Of a stretch of 32,044 bases of DNA, positions 25,512 to 32,044 are shown piece by piece. The stretch is from Bacteroidota bacterium (GTDB lineage Bacteria > Bacteroidota > Bacteroidia > UKL13-3): positions 1 to 32,044 of the forward strand of contig JAAFJM010000026.1 in NCBI GenBank assembly GCA_013298895.1, given 5' to 3'. Within the stretch, counting starts at the first letter, position 1, and every line of letters begins with the position of its first letter. Under the pieces are notes generated by a model, which made no database searches, was not told the origin of the DNA, and saw only the letters and a list, made by a program, of their open reading frames with translations. Position numbers and translations under genes: made by a program.

Positions 25512-27029
25512 CTAATTTACTTTTTCAAAATCGTAAGTTAAGTAATCAATAAAATCGGCTACTTTAATGGTTATGCCTTTCACTTGATTGTTTTCTATTT
25601 TAATTGGCAATACTTGAACACCACAAGTTACATCGCTATAAGTGCATAAAAATTGATTATTACCTAAATATTCTAACTTACCAATATTATTTGGATGATG
25701 GCTAAAATGTAAAGTCATTTTACCTTTTATTAACCGAATTTCTACATCGCCATAAAAGCTATTTTTATAAGTTCCAACAAAGTTTTGTAAATCAATATTT
25801 GGTTTGTTTTTAAGTAAAACCACTTTGTTTAAACTATCTAACTCGGCTTGTTCTGCTGCGCGACCAACTTTTCCTCCATCAAAATATTTTTCGCTTAAAT
25901 TACGATAAGGTACATTTAAGTAAGCTTCTAAAATTTGTTTAACCAACGCATCGTAAAGCGAGTTGGCATCTGTATTGGTATAAACCAATACACCCAAATT
26001 TTCTTCAGGAATAAACTCTGTTTTGGTAACAAATCCATTAGCTCCACCGCTGTGCTCCCAAACTCTACGACCTTCGTAATCGTAACTTTGCCAGCCCAAA
26101 CCATAAGTGCTAAAGTGTTTGGTTTTAAATATTTTAGAGTTTACATCATTGCTAAACATATTCGATTTACGGGTTTCGGCCAATACCGAAAAAGGTACAA
26201 TTCTTTTACCATCAAATCGTCCGCTATCTAATTGAAATAATAACCAATTAGCCATATCGCGTGCGCATGAGTTAATGCTAGCCGAAGGTCCCATATTGTC
26301 AATATTAGTGTAAGGTAATTTAACAATTTTTCCGTTTACCAAAGTGTGAGGCGTGCAAGCATTTTCATCAGTCATTATATCGTTATAAGTGCTGCTGGTA
26401 TGTTTCATTGCCAAAGGCTCAAAAAAATGGTATTTTATATAATCGTCCCAGCTGGTATCGGTTACATTTTTAATTAACTCACCAGCAGTTATAAAAGCTG
26501 CGTTACAATAACCATATTTGTATCTAAATGGATGAACAGGTTTGGTTAAAGCCAAATGTTCAATAATTTCTTTTCTTGTTAAATTACTTCCCCAATTTAA
26601 AAAATCGCCTTGAAAAGTTTGTAAACCAATACGATGGCATAATAAATCGCGAACGGTACAAAGTGAAGTAGATGTTTCGTCATACAATTTAAAATCGGGC
26701 ATGTACTTAGTTACTTTTTCATCTAAAAAAAGACGTTTTTGGTAATTTAATAATGCAATAGAAGTACCTGTAAAAGCTTTACTGTTTGAGGCAATTTGAA
26801 ATAAGGAATACTCATCCACTTTGGCCGATTTACCTGCTTGTTTTACACCATAACCTTTGCTCAAAATTATTTTTCCATCTTTAACAATGGCAATGGCTAA
26901 GCCGGGCACTTGCCAACGAGCCATTTCGCGATTGATATAAGCATCTAACGAATCTTTTATAAAAGTAGGCTGAGCAATTAAAGAACAAGAAATAATGAAT
27001 AGTAGGGTAGTGAGTTTTAGTTTATGCAT
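25512..27029 (-). CDS. Exported serine hydrolase, beta-lactamase class C/PBP4-like fold
   Basis: This 505-residue exported protein has a signal peptide (MHKLKLTTLLFIISCSLIAQ). A beta-lactamase-related serine hydrolase domain (about 22-375) has catalytic SxxK as S81-N-S-K84, YxN as Y174-C-N176, and HSG (326-328) in place of the KTG box of class C enzymes. The C-terminal ~110 residues look like the DUF3471-type lipocalin-like domain common in Bacteroidota members (NFVGTYKNSFYGDVEIRL). Such proteins act as D-amino-acid peptidases, esterases or cell-wall-related hydrolases rather than proven beta-lactamases, and substrate cannot be told here. It reads away from a spacer that contains an 8-bp tandem array, so promoter spacing could vary between cells. 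Confidence 0.87.
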   Translation of the reverse strand: MHKLKLTTLLFIISCSLIAQPTFIKDSLDAYINREMARWQVPGLAIAIVKDGKIILSKGYGVKQAGKSAKVDEYSLFQIASNSKAFTGTSIALLNYQKRLFLDEKVTKYMPDFKLYDETSTSLCTVRDLLCHRIGLQTFQGDFLNWGSNLTRKEIIEHLALTKPVHPFRYKYGYCNAAFITAGELIKNVTDTSWDDYIKYHFFEPLAMKHTSSTYNDIMTDENACTPHTLVNGKIVKLPYTNIDNMGPSASINSCARDMANWLLFQLDSGRFDGKRIVPFSVLAETRKSNMFSNDVNSKIFKTKHFSTYGLGWQSYDYEGRRVWEHSGGANGFVTKTEFIPEENLGVLVYTNTDANSLYDALVKQILEAYLNVPYRNLSEKYFDGGKVGRAAEQAELDSLNKVVLLKNKPNIDLQNFVGTYKNSFYGDVEIRLIKGKMTLHFSHHPNNIGKLEYLGNNQFLCTYSDVTCGVQVLPIKIENNQVKGITIKVADFIDYLTYDFEKVN

Positions 27030-27153
27030 GTTTTATTGAGTGTTTAAGTGTTTATGTTTCTTAGTGTTTAAGTTTAAAGTGTTTAAGTATTAGGTGTTAA
27101 AGTTATAAAGTTTAATTGATTAATTGATTAACTGTTTAATTGTTTAAAATTCT
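27030..27153. other. Spacer of degenerate GTGTTTAAGT/TTAATTGA words
   Basis: There is no gene here. On the plus strand the words GTGTTTAAG, GTTTAATTG and ATTGATTA recur with small changes, the same kind of loosely repeated sequence seen at 21697-21788, and they run straight into the perfect array at 27154. The promoter of the serine hydrolase gene should be in this region or in the array; I see no clean TAnnTTTG element. Confidence 0.6.
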
Positions 27154-27237
27154 AAATCTTCAAATCTTCAAATCTTCAAATCTTCAAATCTTCAAATCTT
27201 CAAATCTTCAAATCTTCAAATCTTCAAATCTTCAAAT
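27154..27237. repeat. Perfect 8-bp tandem array (AAATCTTC)n, 10.5 copies
   Basis: Ten full copies of AAATCTTC (GAAGATTT on the minus strand) run without mismatch from 27154 to 27233, plus AAAT. The array is upstream of the serine hydrolase gene, between its start (27029) and the terminator of the preceding gene. Each unit carries AAGATTTG on the minus strand, one base from the TAnnTTTG -7 box. Confidence 0.97.
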
Positions 27238-27275
27238 AATAATTTAGCTACCAAAAATAATAATATTGGGCAATT

Positions 27276-27317
27276 ATAAAAACAAAACCCTTGAAAAGCT
27301 TGCGCTAATCAAGGGTT
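27276..27317 (-). terminator. Intrinsic terminator after the coiled-coil gene
   Basis: AACCCTTGA (27286-27294) pairs with TCAAGGGTT (27309-27317) around a 14-nt loop. On the minus strand the stem is followed by TTTTGTTTTTATAA. It begins 28 nt after the stop codon of the gene at 27346. Confidence 0.8.
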
Positions 27318-27345
27318 AGTTGAGTGATTTTGTAATATTTTTACA

Positions 27346-27729
27346 TTACATCCATTTAGCTAAAAAGCCAAATAAATCTTTGCGTAATGAAGCAAATAGT
27401 TCTTCAAAACGTTCCATTCTTTCGCGTTCAGGAGCATGGTCTTCCATGGTTCTATGGTCGCTGGCTACTGGGTTATTACTTATTGACGACTCAATATTGG
27501 CGCTATGTTGGTTAATATCGTGTTTTAAAATATCAATTTGTTCGTTTTGAATTTTAAATTGATTTTGAAAATGTTCAATCATTACCAAAGCATCTTTCGA
27601 ACTGTTTTTGGTAGCTACCTCATCTAAGCGAGATTGCATTACTGTTAAGTCATCTTTATAGAAAGAAAGTTTGTTTAACCATTCTTTGTGTTCTGCGTGT
27701 AATTCTGTTAAATGTTTTTGTGTGCTCAT
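27346..27729 (-). CDS. Small coiled-coil protein, unknown function
   Basis: I do not recognise this 127-residue soluble protein beyond its shape. It is mostly helical and charged, with heptad-like stretches (LNKLSFYKDDLTVMQSRLDEV, split here as LNKLSFYKDDL and TVMQSRLDEV; FQNQFKIQNEQIDILKHDI) and an amphipathic C-terminus (FEELFASLRKDLFGFLAKWM). It contains no cysteine. The frame is open to 27774, but the extra residues (LIVVFICIHKIF) would be an odd hydrophobic leader; the ATG at 27729 (MSTQKHLTELHAEHKEW) gives a sensible soluble start. It has its own terminator downstream and a weak hairpin upstream, so it is probably monocistronic. Confidence 0.7.
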   Translation of the reverse strand: MSTQKHLTELHAEHKEWLNKLSFYKDDLTVMQSRLDEVATKNSSKDALVMIEHFQNQFKIQNEQIDILKHDINQHSANIESSISNNPVASDHRTMEDHAPERERMERFEELFASLRKDLFGFLAKWM

Positions 27730-27776
27730 AATTGCAAATATTTTATGAATACAAATGAACACTACAATTAACACTT

Positions 27777-27800
27777 AAATACTGAACTAGGTCAGTATTT
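27777..27800. other. Short hairpin between two minus-strand genes
   Basis: AAATACTGA (27777-27785) pairs perfectly with TCAGTATTT (27792-27800) around a 6-nt loop. It sits 21 nt after the stop codon of the gene at 27821, so it may be its terminator, but the T-run on the minus strand is weak; an operator for the 27729 gene is the alternative. Confidence 0.4.
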
Positions 27801-27820
27801 ATAATGATTTGAAAATGATA

Positions 27821-28687
27821 TTACTTCATGTCAATTTCGCGTCTGGTAATCATTTTACCGTCAATGTAAACTTTTAGATAATACTTTCCATTTTCTAAAT
27901 CATCGTTGGTAATTACAACACGTTTGCTATTTGGGCCTACTGCCAAGGTATCGCCAGCTATGCATTGTTTTACTACAGCATTGTTTTTATCGCAAAGTTC
28001 TACTTTTAAAACCTGTGGTGTGATTACTGTAAAGTTTAAAGTGGAGGTAAATGTAAACTTGGTTTTAGCTGGTGGAATGTAACTATTACTTGAGTTAAAT
28101 GAGGTGAATTTTTTTAACAACTTTTCATAATTCAAATTTTTAGCGGCAGCCACATAAGCTAACATTTCTTTATCGTGTTCGCTGTAAATACTAAATTCTG
28201 GCGCCATATTATCGGTAAAAGTCCACATGGCATTTTGGGTATTGCTATTATTATAATATGCTTTGGTATCGAGCCATTCAGCAAATTTTTTGGCATCAGT
28301 ATTTCCAAAATTTCCGGTAGTAAATACCAAATCTTGTCTTGGGCCTGCATCTTCTTTTTGGGCACAAACAGCAGTTATTTTATTGGTTTTAACTTGATTT
28401 GGAGCTAGCTCAATATTTTCACGCTTTACCACTATCAGGTTTTGAACATTTGAATCGGCAGGAATAAACATGCGACCTGGTTCAATTATAATGTTGAGTT
28501 TACTGTTTTTTAGGTTTACCATGCGTATACTCAAACACTCTCCAGTGTGGCCAGAAGTTGATTTTACTTTAATGGCAATCATTTTGTTTTTAAGCGCCTC
28601 TGAAATAGATATTTCTTTGCAATATGTTGTTTTTGAGAATATTGTAAAAATACACATAATGGCAGTTAGCATGATTAAGTTTTTCAT
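27821..28687 (-). CDS. Exported protein of unknown function, two-domain
   Basis: This 288-residue protein has a signal peptide (MKNLIMLTAIMCIFTIFSKTTYC). The first domain (~25-165) is beta-rich, with KMIAIKVKSTSGHTGECLSIRMVNL, then LNIIIEPGRMFIPAD, ITAVCAQKEDAGP and a conserved-looking end NTQNAMWTFTDN. A short helical section (EHDKEMLAYVAAAKNLNYEKLL) leads to a C-terminal beta domain (~200-288) rich in V/T/K that looks like an immunoglobulin-type fold. The GEC and VCAQ cysteines could form a disulphide. No enzyme motif is seen. It is divergent from the GH13 gene and shares an 85-bp spacer with it. I have no supported function. Confidence 0.65.
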   Translation of the reverse strand: MKNLIMLTAIMCIFTIFSKTTYCKEISISEALKNKMIAIKVKSTSGHTGECLSIRMVNLKNSKLNIIIEPGRMFIPADSNVQNLIVVKRENIELAPNQVKTNKITAVCAQKEDAGPRQDLVFTTGNFGNTDAKKFAEWLDTKAYYNNSNTQNAMWTFTDNMAPEFSIYSEHDKEMLAYVAAAKNLNYEKLLKKFTSFNSSNSYIPPAKTKFTFTSTLNFTVITPQVLKVELCDKNNAVVKQCIAGDTLAVGPNSKRVVITNDDLENGKYYLKVYIDGKMITRREIDMK

Positions 28688-28772
28688 ATTTCATTTTATT
28701 TATTGGTTATAAAACGAAACGTCATAAAAATTATTACAAATTTTAAAAGTATATTCGCTCAAAATATCCATT

Positions 28773-30620
28773 ATGAAAAAAATACTGTTGTTAATTGCAG
28801 CTTTTACAGCCCTTCAAACTTTTGCTCAAAATTACAAACCACTTGAAAGAGTTGATCCTCCATTTTGGTGGAATAATTTAAACAATAAAGAGTTGCAGTT
28901 AATGCTGAATGGTAAAAATATTGCGGCTAGCACTGTAAAAATAAATACAGTTGGTGTAAAATTAATCAGAGTAGAAAAGGTAGAAAATGCTGATTATTTA
29001 TTTGCTTATATCAATCTTCAAAATTTTAAGGGAAATACCATCCAAATAGAGTTTAGCAATGGAAAAGAGAAGTTTAATTATGCTTATAAATTAGAATCTT
29101 TAACCAAAGATATTGATAATATTACCCAAGCCGATTTTATATACATGGCTATGCCCGATAGGTTTGCCAATGGCGATACTACCAACGATGTAGTTGCTGG
29201 CATGCGCGAAGCGGTATGTGATAGAAATGATTTGAATGGTCGACATGGTGGCGATTTAAAAGGCGTGATGCAGCATTTGGATTACATGAAAGATTTAGGT
29301 ATAACTACGCTTTGGTTAAATCCAGCTTTGATAAACGATCAACCAAAATACAGTTATCATGGTTATGCTTTAACCGATCATTATTTAATTGATCCAAGGT
29401 TTGGAACCAATGCCGATTACCAAAAACTAGGTGCTGAACTTAAAAAACGAAACATGAAATTGGTAATGGATTTAGTTCCTAATCATATTGGCGATAAACA
29501 TTGGATGTTTTTAAATATGCCTGAAAAAAGTTTTGTAAACCAATGGCCCGAATTTACCAGAACCAATTATCGCGCTCCTGTTCATTTTGATCCTTATGCC
29601 AGCAAAGCCGAAAAAAAATTAATGACCGATGGATGGTTTGATACACAAATGCCCGATGTAAATGAGCGCAACCCAAGAGTGGCTACTTACCTTATGCAAA
29701 GCTATTTATGGTGGATTAATTATGCAGGAATTGATGGTTTTAGAATTGATACTTACAGTTACAACGATGTGGAGTTTATGGAAAAATGCATGGGATATAT
29801 TAAAAAAGAATATCCTAATTTTTGGAGCAGTGGCGAAATTTGGGAACGTGGCGTATTGAGCAATGCTTATTTTGTTAATAAAAGTAATTATGCCAAAGCA
29901 CCGCAAAGTAATTTAACTAGTGCCATTGATTTTAACATGCATTGGGCTTTAAACGAGGCTTTATTAGATACGCCAGAATGGGATAAAGGTTTGGCTAAAA
30001 TATACCAAACCTTGGCACAAGATGGACTTTATAGCAACCCCAATTTAAACTTAACATTTTTAGATAACCACGATTTGAACCGTTTTTACTCAATCATGAA
30101 AAACGATTTGAAAAAGTATAAAATGGGAATTGGCTTATTACTAACCATGCGTGGAGTTCCAAGTATTTATTATGGAACAGAAATATTAGTTAAAAATCCG
30201 CAACTACCACGAAAAAGCGATGGAGAAGTGCGCATGGATTTTGTAGGTGCTTGGCCACAAGATAAAACCAGTAAATTTACACCTGAAGGCCGGACAGAAG
30301 AGGAAAATGAAGCTTTTAATTATTTGAAAAAATTAGCCAATTGGCGCCAAACCAACGAAGCCATAACCAAGGGAAAAACCACCCATTTTGCGGTAGATAA
30401 TGGGGTATATGTTTATTTTAGATACACCGATAAAAAAACAGTTATGGTTATCATCAATCGCCATGCAAAAGCACAAACTGTTACGTTTAAAAAGTATGAT
30501 GAAATACTGAATAAATTTACCAAAGCCAAAGATATATTAACAGATAATACTGTAAACTTAAGCGATAAAACCTTGCAAATAGAACCTGATACTATTAGAA
30601 TTTTTGAATTAGCGGAGTAG
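28773..30620 (+). CDS. Secreted GH13 alpha-amylase/cyclomaltodextrinase-like enzyme
   Basis: This 615-residue glycoside hydrolase of family 13 hydrolyses alpha-glucans or maltodextrins and is exported by a signal peptide (ending LQTFAQ). An N-terminal beta domain (about 22-110, cyclomaltodextrinase-N-like; PPFWWNNLNNKELQLML) precedes the catalytic barrel. GH13 landmarks are MPDRFANGD, DLVPNHIG (233-240), nucleophile Asp326 (GFRIDTYSY), acid/base Glu355 (SSGEIWERG) and Asp434 (FLDNHD). A C-terminal beta domain (about 530-615) follows. All three catalytic acids are present, so the enzyme should be active. It resembles SusA/neopullulanase-type enzymes of Bacteroidota, but no SusC/SusD pair is in the window. 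It is followed by a GC-rich palindrome instead of a typical terminator. Confidence 0.92.
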   Translation: MKKILLLIAAFTALQTFAQNYKPLERVDPPFWWNNLNNKELQLMLNGKNIAASTVKINTVGVKLIRVEKVENADYLFAYINLQNFKGNTIQIEFSNGKEKFNYAYKLESLTKDIDNITQADFIYMAMPDRFANGDTTNDVVAGMREAVCDRNDLNGRHGGDLKGVMQHLDYMKDLGITTLWLNPALINDQPKYSYHGYALTDHYLIDPRFGTNADYQKLGAELKKRNMKLVMDLVPNHIGDKHWMFLNMPEKSFVNQWPEFTRTNYRAPVHFDPYASKAEKKLMTDGWFDTQMPDVNERNPRVATYLMQSYLWWINYAGIDGFRIDTYSYNDVEFMEKCMGYIKKEYPNFWSSGEIWERGVLSNAYFVNKSNYAKAPQSNLTSAIDFNMHWALNEALLDTPEWDKGLAKIYQTLAQDGLYSNPNLNLTFLDNHDLNRFYSIMKNDLKKYKMGIGLLLTMRGVPSIYYGTEILVKNPQLPRKSDGEVRMDFVGAWPQDKTSKFTPEGRTEEENEAFNYLKKLANWRQTNEAITKGKTTHFAVDNGVYVYFRYTDKKTVMVIINRHAKAQTVTFKKYDEILNKFTKAKDILTDNTVNLSDKTLQIEPDTIRIFELAE

Positions 30621-30758
30621 TTCGAAGTACTTAGTTCGAAGAAATTCGAATAACTAAAATCGAAATTCGAAACATATACAGTCAGACGATCGCGCAAAGC
30701 TTTGCGAAGGCAAGGCGTCAGACTGTTAGACCAATTTTTAATAACGAACAACGAACAA
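30621..30758. other. Convergent spacer with TTCGAA-like words
   Basis: There is no gene here. From 30621 to about 30673 the plus strand is built of TTCGAA/TTCGAAG/ATTCGAAA words. The region then holds the palindrome listed separately (30679-30725), followed by two copies of ACGAACA near 30743-30756. An open frame on the minus strand across this spacer and the amylase 3' end is not credible as a gene. Confidence 0.5.
30679..30725. repeat. GC-rich imperfect palindrome (REP-like or hairpin element)
   Basis: The outer arms CAGTCAGACG (30679-30688) and CGTCAGACTG (30716-30725) pair with one mismatch. Between them lies the perfect 14-bp palindrome CGCAAAGCTTTGCG (30693-30706), off-centre by about 2.5 bp. 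The element is much richer in GC than its surroundings and has no T-run. It could be a REP-like repeat, a MITE remnant or an atypical terminator; only one copy is present in the window. Confidence 0.6.
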
Positions 30759-31115
30759 CTAATTCTCCTTGCCCATTTCGTTTAAGCCCCATTTGGCCAT
30801 GGATTTGAGTATTGGTGTTAATGAGTTTCCTAGTTCGCTTAATTGATAATCCACGTAAGGAGGAACTACAGGCTTGGCTTTTCTTATTACCAAATTATCG
30901 CTTTCAAGTTCCTTCAGTTTTTCAATCAACATTTTTTCTGAAATTTTTGGAAGGGCTTTTTTTAACTCGTTGTATCGTTTAGTACCTGTTGATAATTGCC
31001 ATAAAATTAATGGTTTCCATCGTCCGCCAATTAGTTTTAAAGTAAATGTTACAGGGCATTTATTTATTTCTAATTCGTTTTCGTAATTGCTCGATGTGGT
31101 TTTTCTTGTATTCAT
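30759..31115 (-). CDS. HxlR-family winged-helix transcription regulator
   Basis: This is a 118-residue DNA-binding protein of the HxlR family, dimeric winged-helix regulators that often sense electrophiles or oxidants and control neighbouring oxidoreductase genes. Family features are the N-terminal Cys (NKCPVTFTLKLIGGRWKPLILWQL), the recognition helix region RYNELKKALPKISEKMLIEKLKELE, and the wing and end (VDYQLSELGNSLTPILKSMAKWG). Length is typical. Cys19 lies at the position of the redox-sensing cysteine of YodB/HypR-type members, so thiol sensing is possible. It is divergent from an NmrA-like oxidoreductase gene, and the shared 84-bp spacer carries operator-like repeats and its own promoter. 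Confidence 0.92.
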   Translation of the reverse strand: MNTRKTTSSNYENELEINKCPVTFTLKLIGGRWKPLILWQLSTGTKRYNELKKALPKISEKMLIEKLKELESDNLVIRKAKPVVPPYVDYQLSELGNSLTPILKSMAKWGLNEMGKEN

Positions 31116-31124
31116 ATTTAAACA

Positions 31125-31159
31125 TACTTTTTAGTAAGTACTAGTAAAAAAGTAAGTAC
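31125..31159. promoter_or_regulatory. Operator-like repeats, probable HxlR binding sites
   Basis: AGTAAGTAC occurs twice (31133-31141 and 31151-31159), 18 bp apart. TACTT (31125-31129) and AAGTA (31136-31140) form an inverted repeat with a 6-bp spacer. The sites fall between the hxlR start codon and the two -7 boxes, a natural place for an autoregulating HxlR protein. Binding is inferred from position and symmetry only. Confidence 0.55.
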
Positions 31160-31188
31160 AAATATATGTTTGCTCCGCAATAAAGCAA
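31159..31188 (-). promoter_or_regulatory. Bacteroidota-type promoter for hxlR
   Basis: On the minus strand TTG (31188-31186), a 19-nt gap and TATATTTG (31166-31159) match the -33/-7 consensus exactly. Transcription would start near 31152, within the operator-like repeats, about 37 nt before the hxlR ATG. Confidence 0.6.
31165..31172 (+). promoter_or_regulatory. -7 box for the NmrA-like gene
   Basis: TATGTTTG fits TAnnTTTG and lies 27 nt before the ATG at 31200. No TTG is found at the proper distance upstream (31139-31147); the operator-like repeats occupy that region instead. It overlaps the hxlR -7 box by 2 bp. Confidence 0.45.
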
Positions 31189-31199
31189 TAAATAAAAAA

Positions 31200-32044
31200 A
31201 TGAAATACGTAATCACAGGGTCGTTAGGCCATATTAGCCAACCAGTAGTAAAAAATTTACTAGCCGCTCACCATCAAGTAGTAGTAATTAGTAGCAACGA
31301 AAGTAAAAAAACCGAAATTGAAACTTTAGGCGCAATAGCAGCCATTGGAAGTGTGTCGGATGCAGCGTTTATCAACCAAACATTTAGTGGAGCCGATGCT
31401 GTTTATTTAATGATTCCTCCCAATTTTGCAACTACCAATTTAATGGAATATCAAAAACAAGTAGCCGATATTTATGTAGAAGCTATCAAATTAAATGGGG
31501 TAAAAAATGTGGTGCAATTAAGCAGTATTGGAGCCCATTTGCGCCAAGGTGCTGGACCGATTGATAGTTTGGCTTATTTGGAAACTGAACTTGAAAAATT
31601 AGCTGATGTTAATGTTAAAATGTTACGTCCATCATACTTCTTTTACAACTTATTTGGCATGATTGGTTTGATAAAAAATGCAAGTATTATGGGCAGTAAT
31701 TTTGGTAATACCAACGAAAAATTAGTTTTGGTACATACCAATGAAATTGCAGATGCAGTAACTGAAAACTTGTTACATTTAAATTTTACGGGAAAAACGG
31801 TTCAATACATTGCTAGCGATGAATGTTCAATAACTGAAATTGCTGAAGCACTTTCAAACGCAGCAAATAAACCCAATACACCATGGGTAACCTTTAGCGA
31901 TGAAGATGCATTGAATGGCATGTTACAATCAGGTTTACCTAAAACCAATGCCGATGGTTATGTAGAAATGGGAAAATCAATTCGTGAAGGTTTATTACAA
32001 GCCGATTATTGGAACAATAAACCTATATTAGGAAAAATAAAACT
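31200..32044 (+). CDS. NmrA-like NAD(P)-binding oxidoreductase (partial, runs off right edge)
   Basis: At least 281 codons remain open from the ATG at 31200 to the window end. The protein is an atypical short-chain dehydrogenase of the NmrA/HSCARG type, with a Rossmann nucleotide-binding start (MKYVITGSLGHISQPVVKNL; the glycine motif here is GSLGHIS rather than GATGxxG). An acidic/polar region at the end of strand 2 (VVVISSNESK) follows, then VKNVVQLSSIGAH and the substrate-side MLRPSYFFYNL. The usual catalytic YxxxK is replaced, as is common in NmrA-like proteins. Family members act as NAD(P)H sensors or quinone/azo reductases. The divergent HxlR gene next to it is a frequent pairing and probably its regulator. 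The 3' end is missing. Confidence 0.88.
   Translation, partial: MKYVITGSLGHISQPVVKNLLAAHHQVVVISSNESKKTEIETLGAIAAIGSVSDAAFINQTFSGADAVYLMIPPNFATTNLMEYQKQVADIYVEAIKLNGVKNVVQLSSIGAHLRQGAGPIDSLAYLETELEKLADVNVKMLRPSYFFYNLFGMIGLIKNASIMGSNFGNTNEKLVLVHTNEIADAVTENLLHLNFTGKTVQYIASDECSITEIAEALSNAANKPNTPWVTFSDEDALNGMLQSGLPKTNADGYVEMGKSIREGLLQADYWNNKPILGKIK

Noticed and set aside
25512-27029. Calling the serine hydrolase an antibiotic-resistance beta-lactamase
   Set aside because: It has SxxK and YxN, but HSG replaces the KTG box and it has a DUF3471-like C-terminus; such proteins are usually peptidases or esterases.
21803-27237. Tandem arrays as possible CRISPR
   Set aside because: Units are 7-8 bp and directly abutting, without spacers, and no cas genes are present.
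27730-27774. Upstream extension of the coiled-coil gene
   Set aside because: It adds a hydrophobic stretch with no signal-peptide cleavage pattern; the ATG at 27729 gives a better soluble start.
30413-30751. Minus-strand open frame of 112 codons antisense to the amylase 3' end
   Set aside because: It lies mostly opposite a well-supported GH13 coding sequence and runs through a repeat-rich spacer; composition does not look coding.

Overview
The window is a stretch of chromosome from a member of the Bacteroidota. It encodes the type IX secretion (gliding) core PorP-GldK-GldL-GldM-GldN and a cargo protein with a type B type IX sorting domain. The DNA is AT-rich, start codons lack clear Shine-Dalgarno sequences, and two promoters fit the Bacteroidota pattern (TTG, about 19 nt, TAnnTTTG). 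I cannot name the genus. No rRNA, tRNA, CRISPR array, prophage or insertion sequence was recognised.

Layout. (1) 47-1975, minus: a KirBac-type potassium channel behind a CorA-type divalent cation transporter. (2) 2047-5058, minus: a 1003-residue secreted modular protein with a type IX sorting domain. (3) 5140-7329: ComB-like phosphatase (minus) divergent from metK (plus). (4) 7695-13343, minus: porP-gldK-gldL-gldM-gldN, with a promoter in front of gldK and a terminator after gldN. (5) 13532-21625, minus: seven closely packed genes, miaB, a membrane-anchored MtfA-like protein, a sigma-54 activator, an LPP20-like lipoprotein, an Omp85/BamA-like barrel, a DUF4271 membrane protein and hemD, ending in a terminator. 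(6) 21928-23783, plus: nif3-like gene and a C4 zinc-ribbon coiled-coil gene, with a terminator. (7) 23856-28687, minus: accessory genes, including three small membrane proteins (two of them tandem paralogues), a beta-lactamase-fold serine hydrolase, a coiled-coil protein and a secreted protein of unknown function. (8) 28773-32044: a secreted GH13 amylase-like enzyme, then an HxlR regulator divergent from an NmrA-like oxidoreductase that runs off the right edge.

How the parts fit. GldL/GldM form the inner-membrane motor, GldK/GldN the periplasmic ring under the outer membrane, and PorP/SprF an outer-membrane component. The 2047-5058 protein is a likely client. The miaB-hemD block mixes housekeeping enzymes with envelope proteins and a transcription activator that has no receiver domain.

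The most unusual items are: an MtfA-family protein that has lost its HExxH zinc site and gained membrane segments, overlapping the sigma-54 activator by 20 bp; two perfect short tandem arrays (7-bp and 8-bp units) in spacers that also carry degenerate repeats; a pair of tandem paralogues with near-identical ends and unrelated membrane cores; a GC-rich imperfect palindrome after the amylase gene; and a compact hxlR/nmrA promoter with overlapping divergent -7 boxes and repeated operator-like sites.
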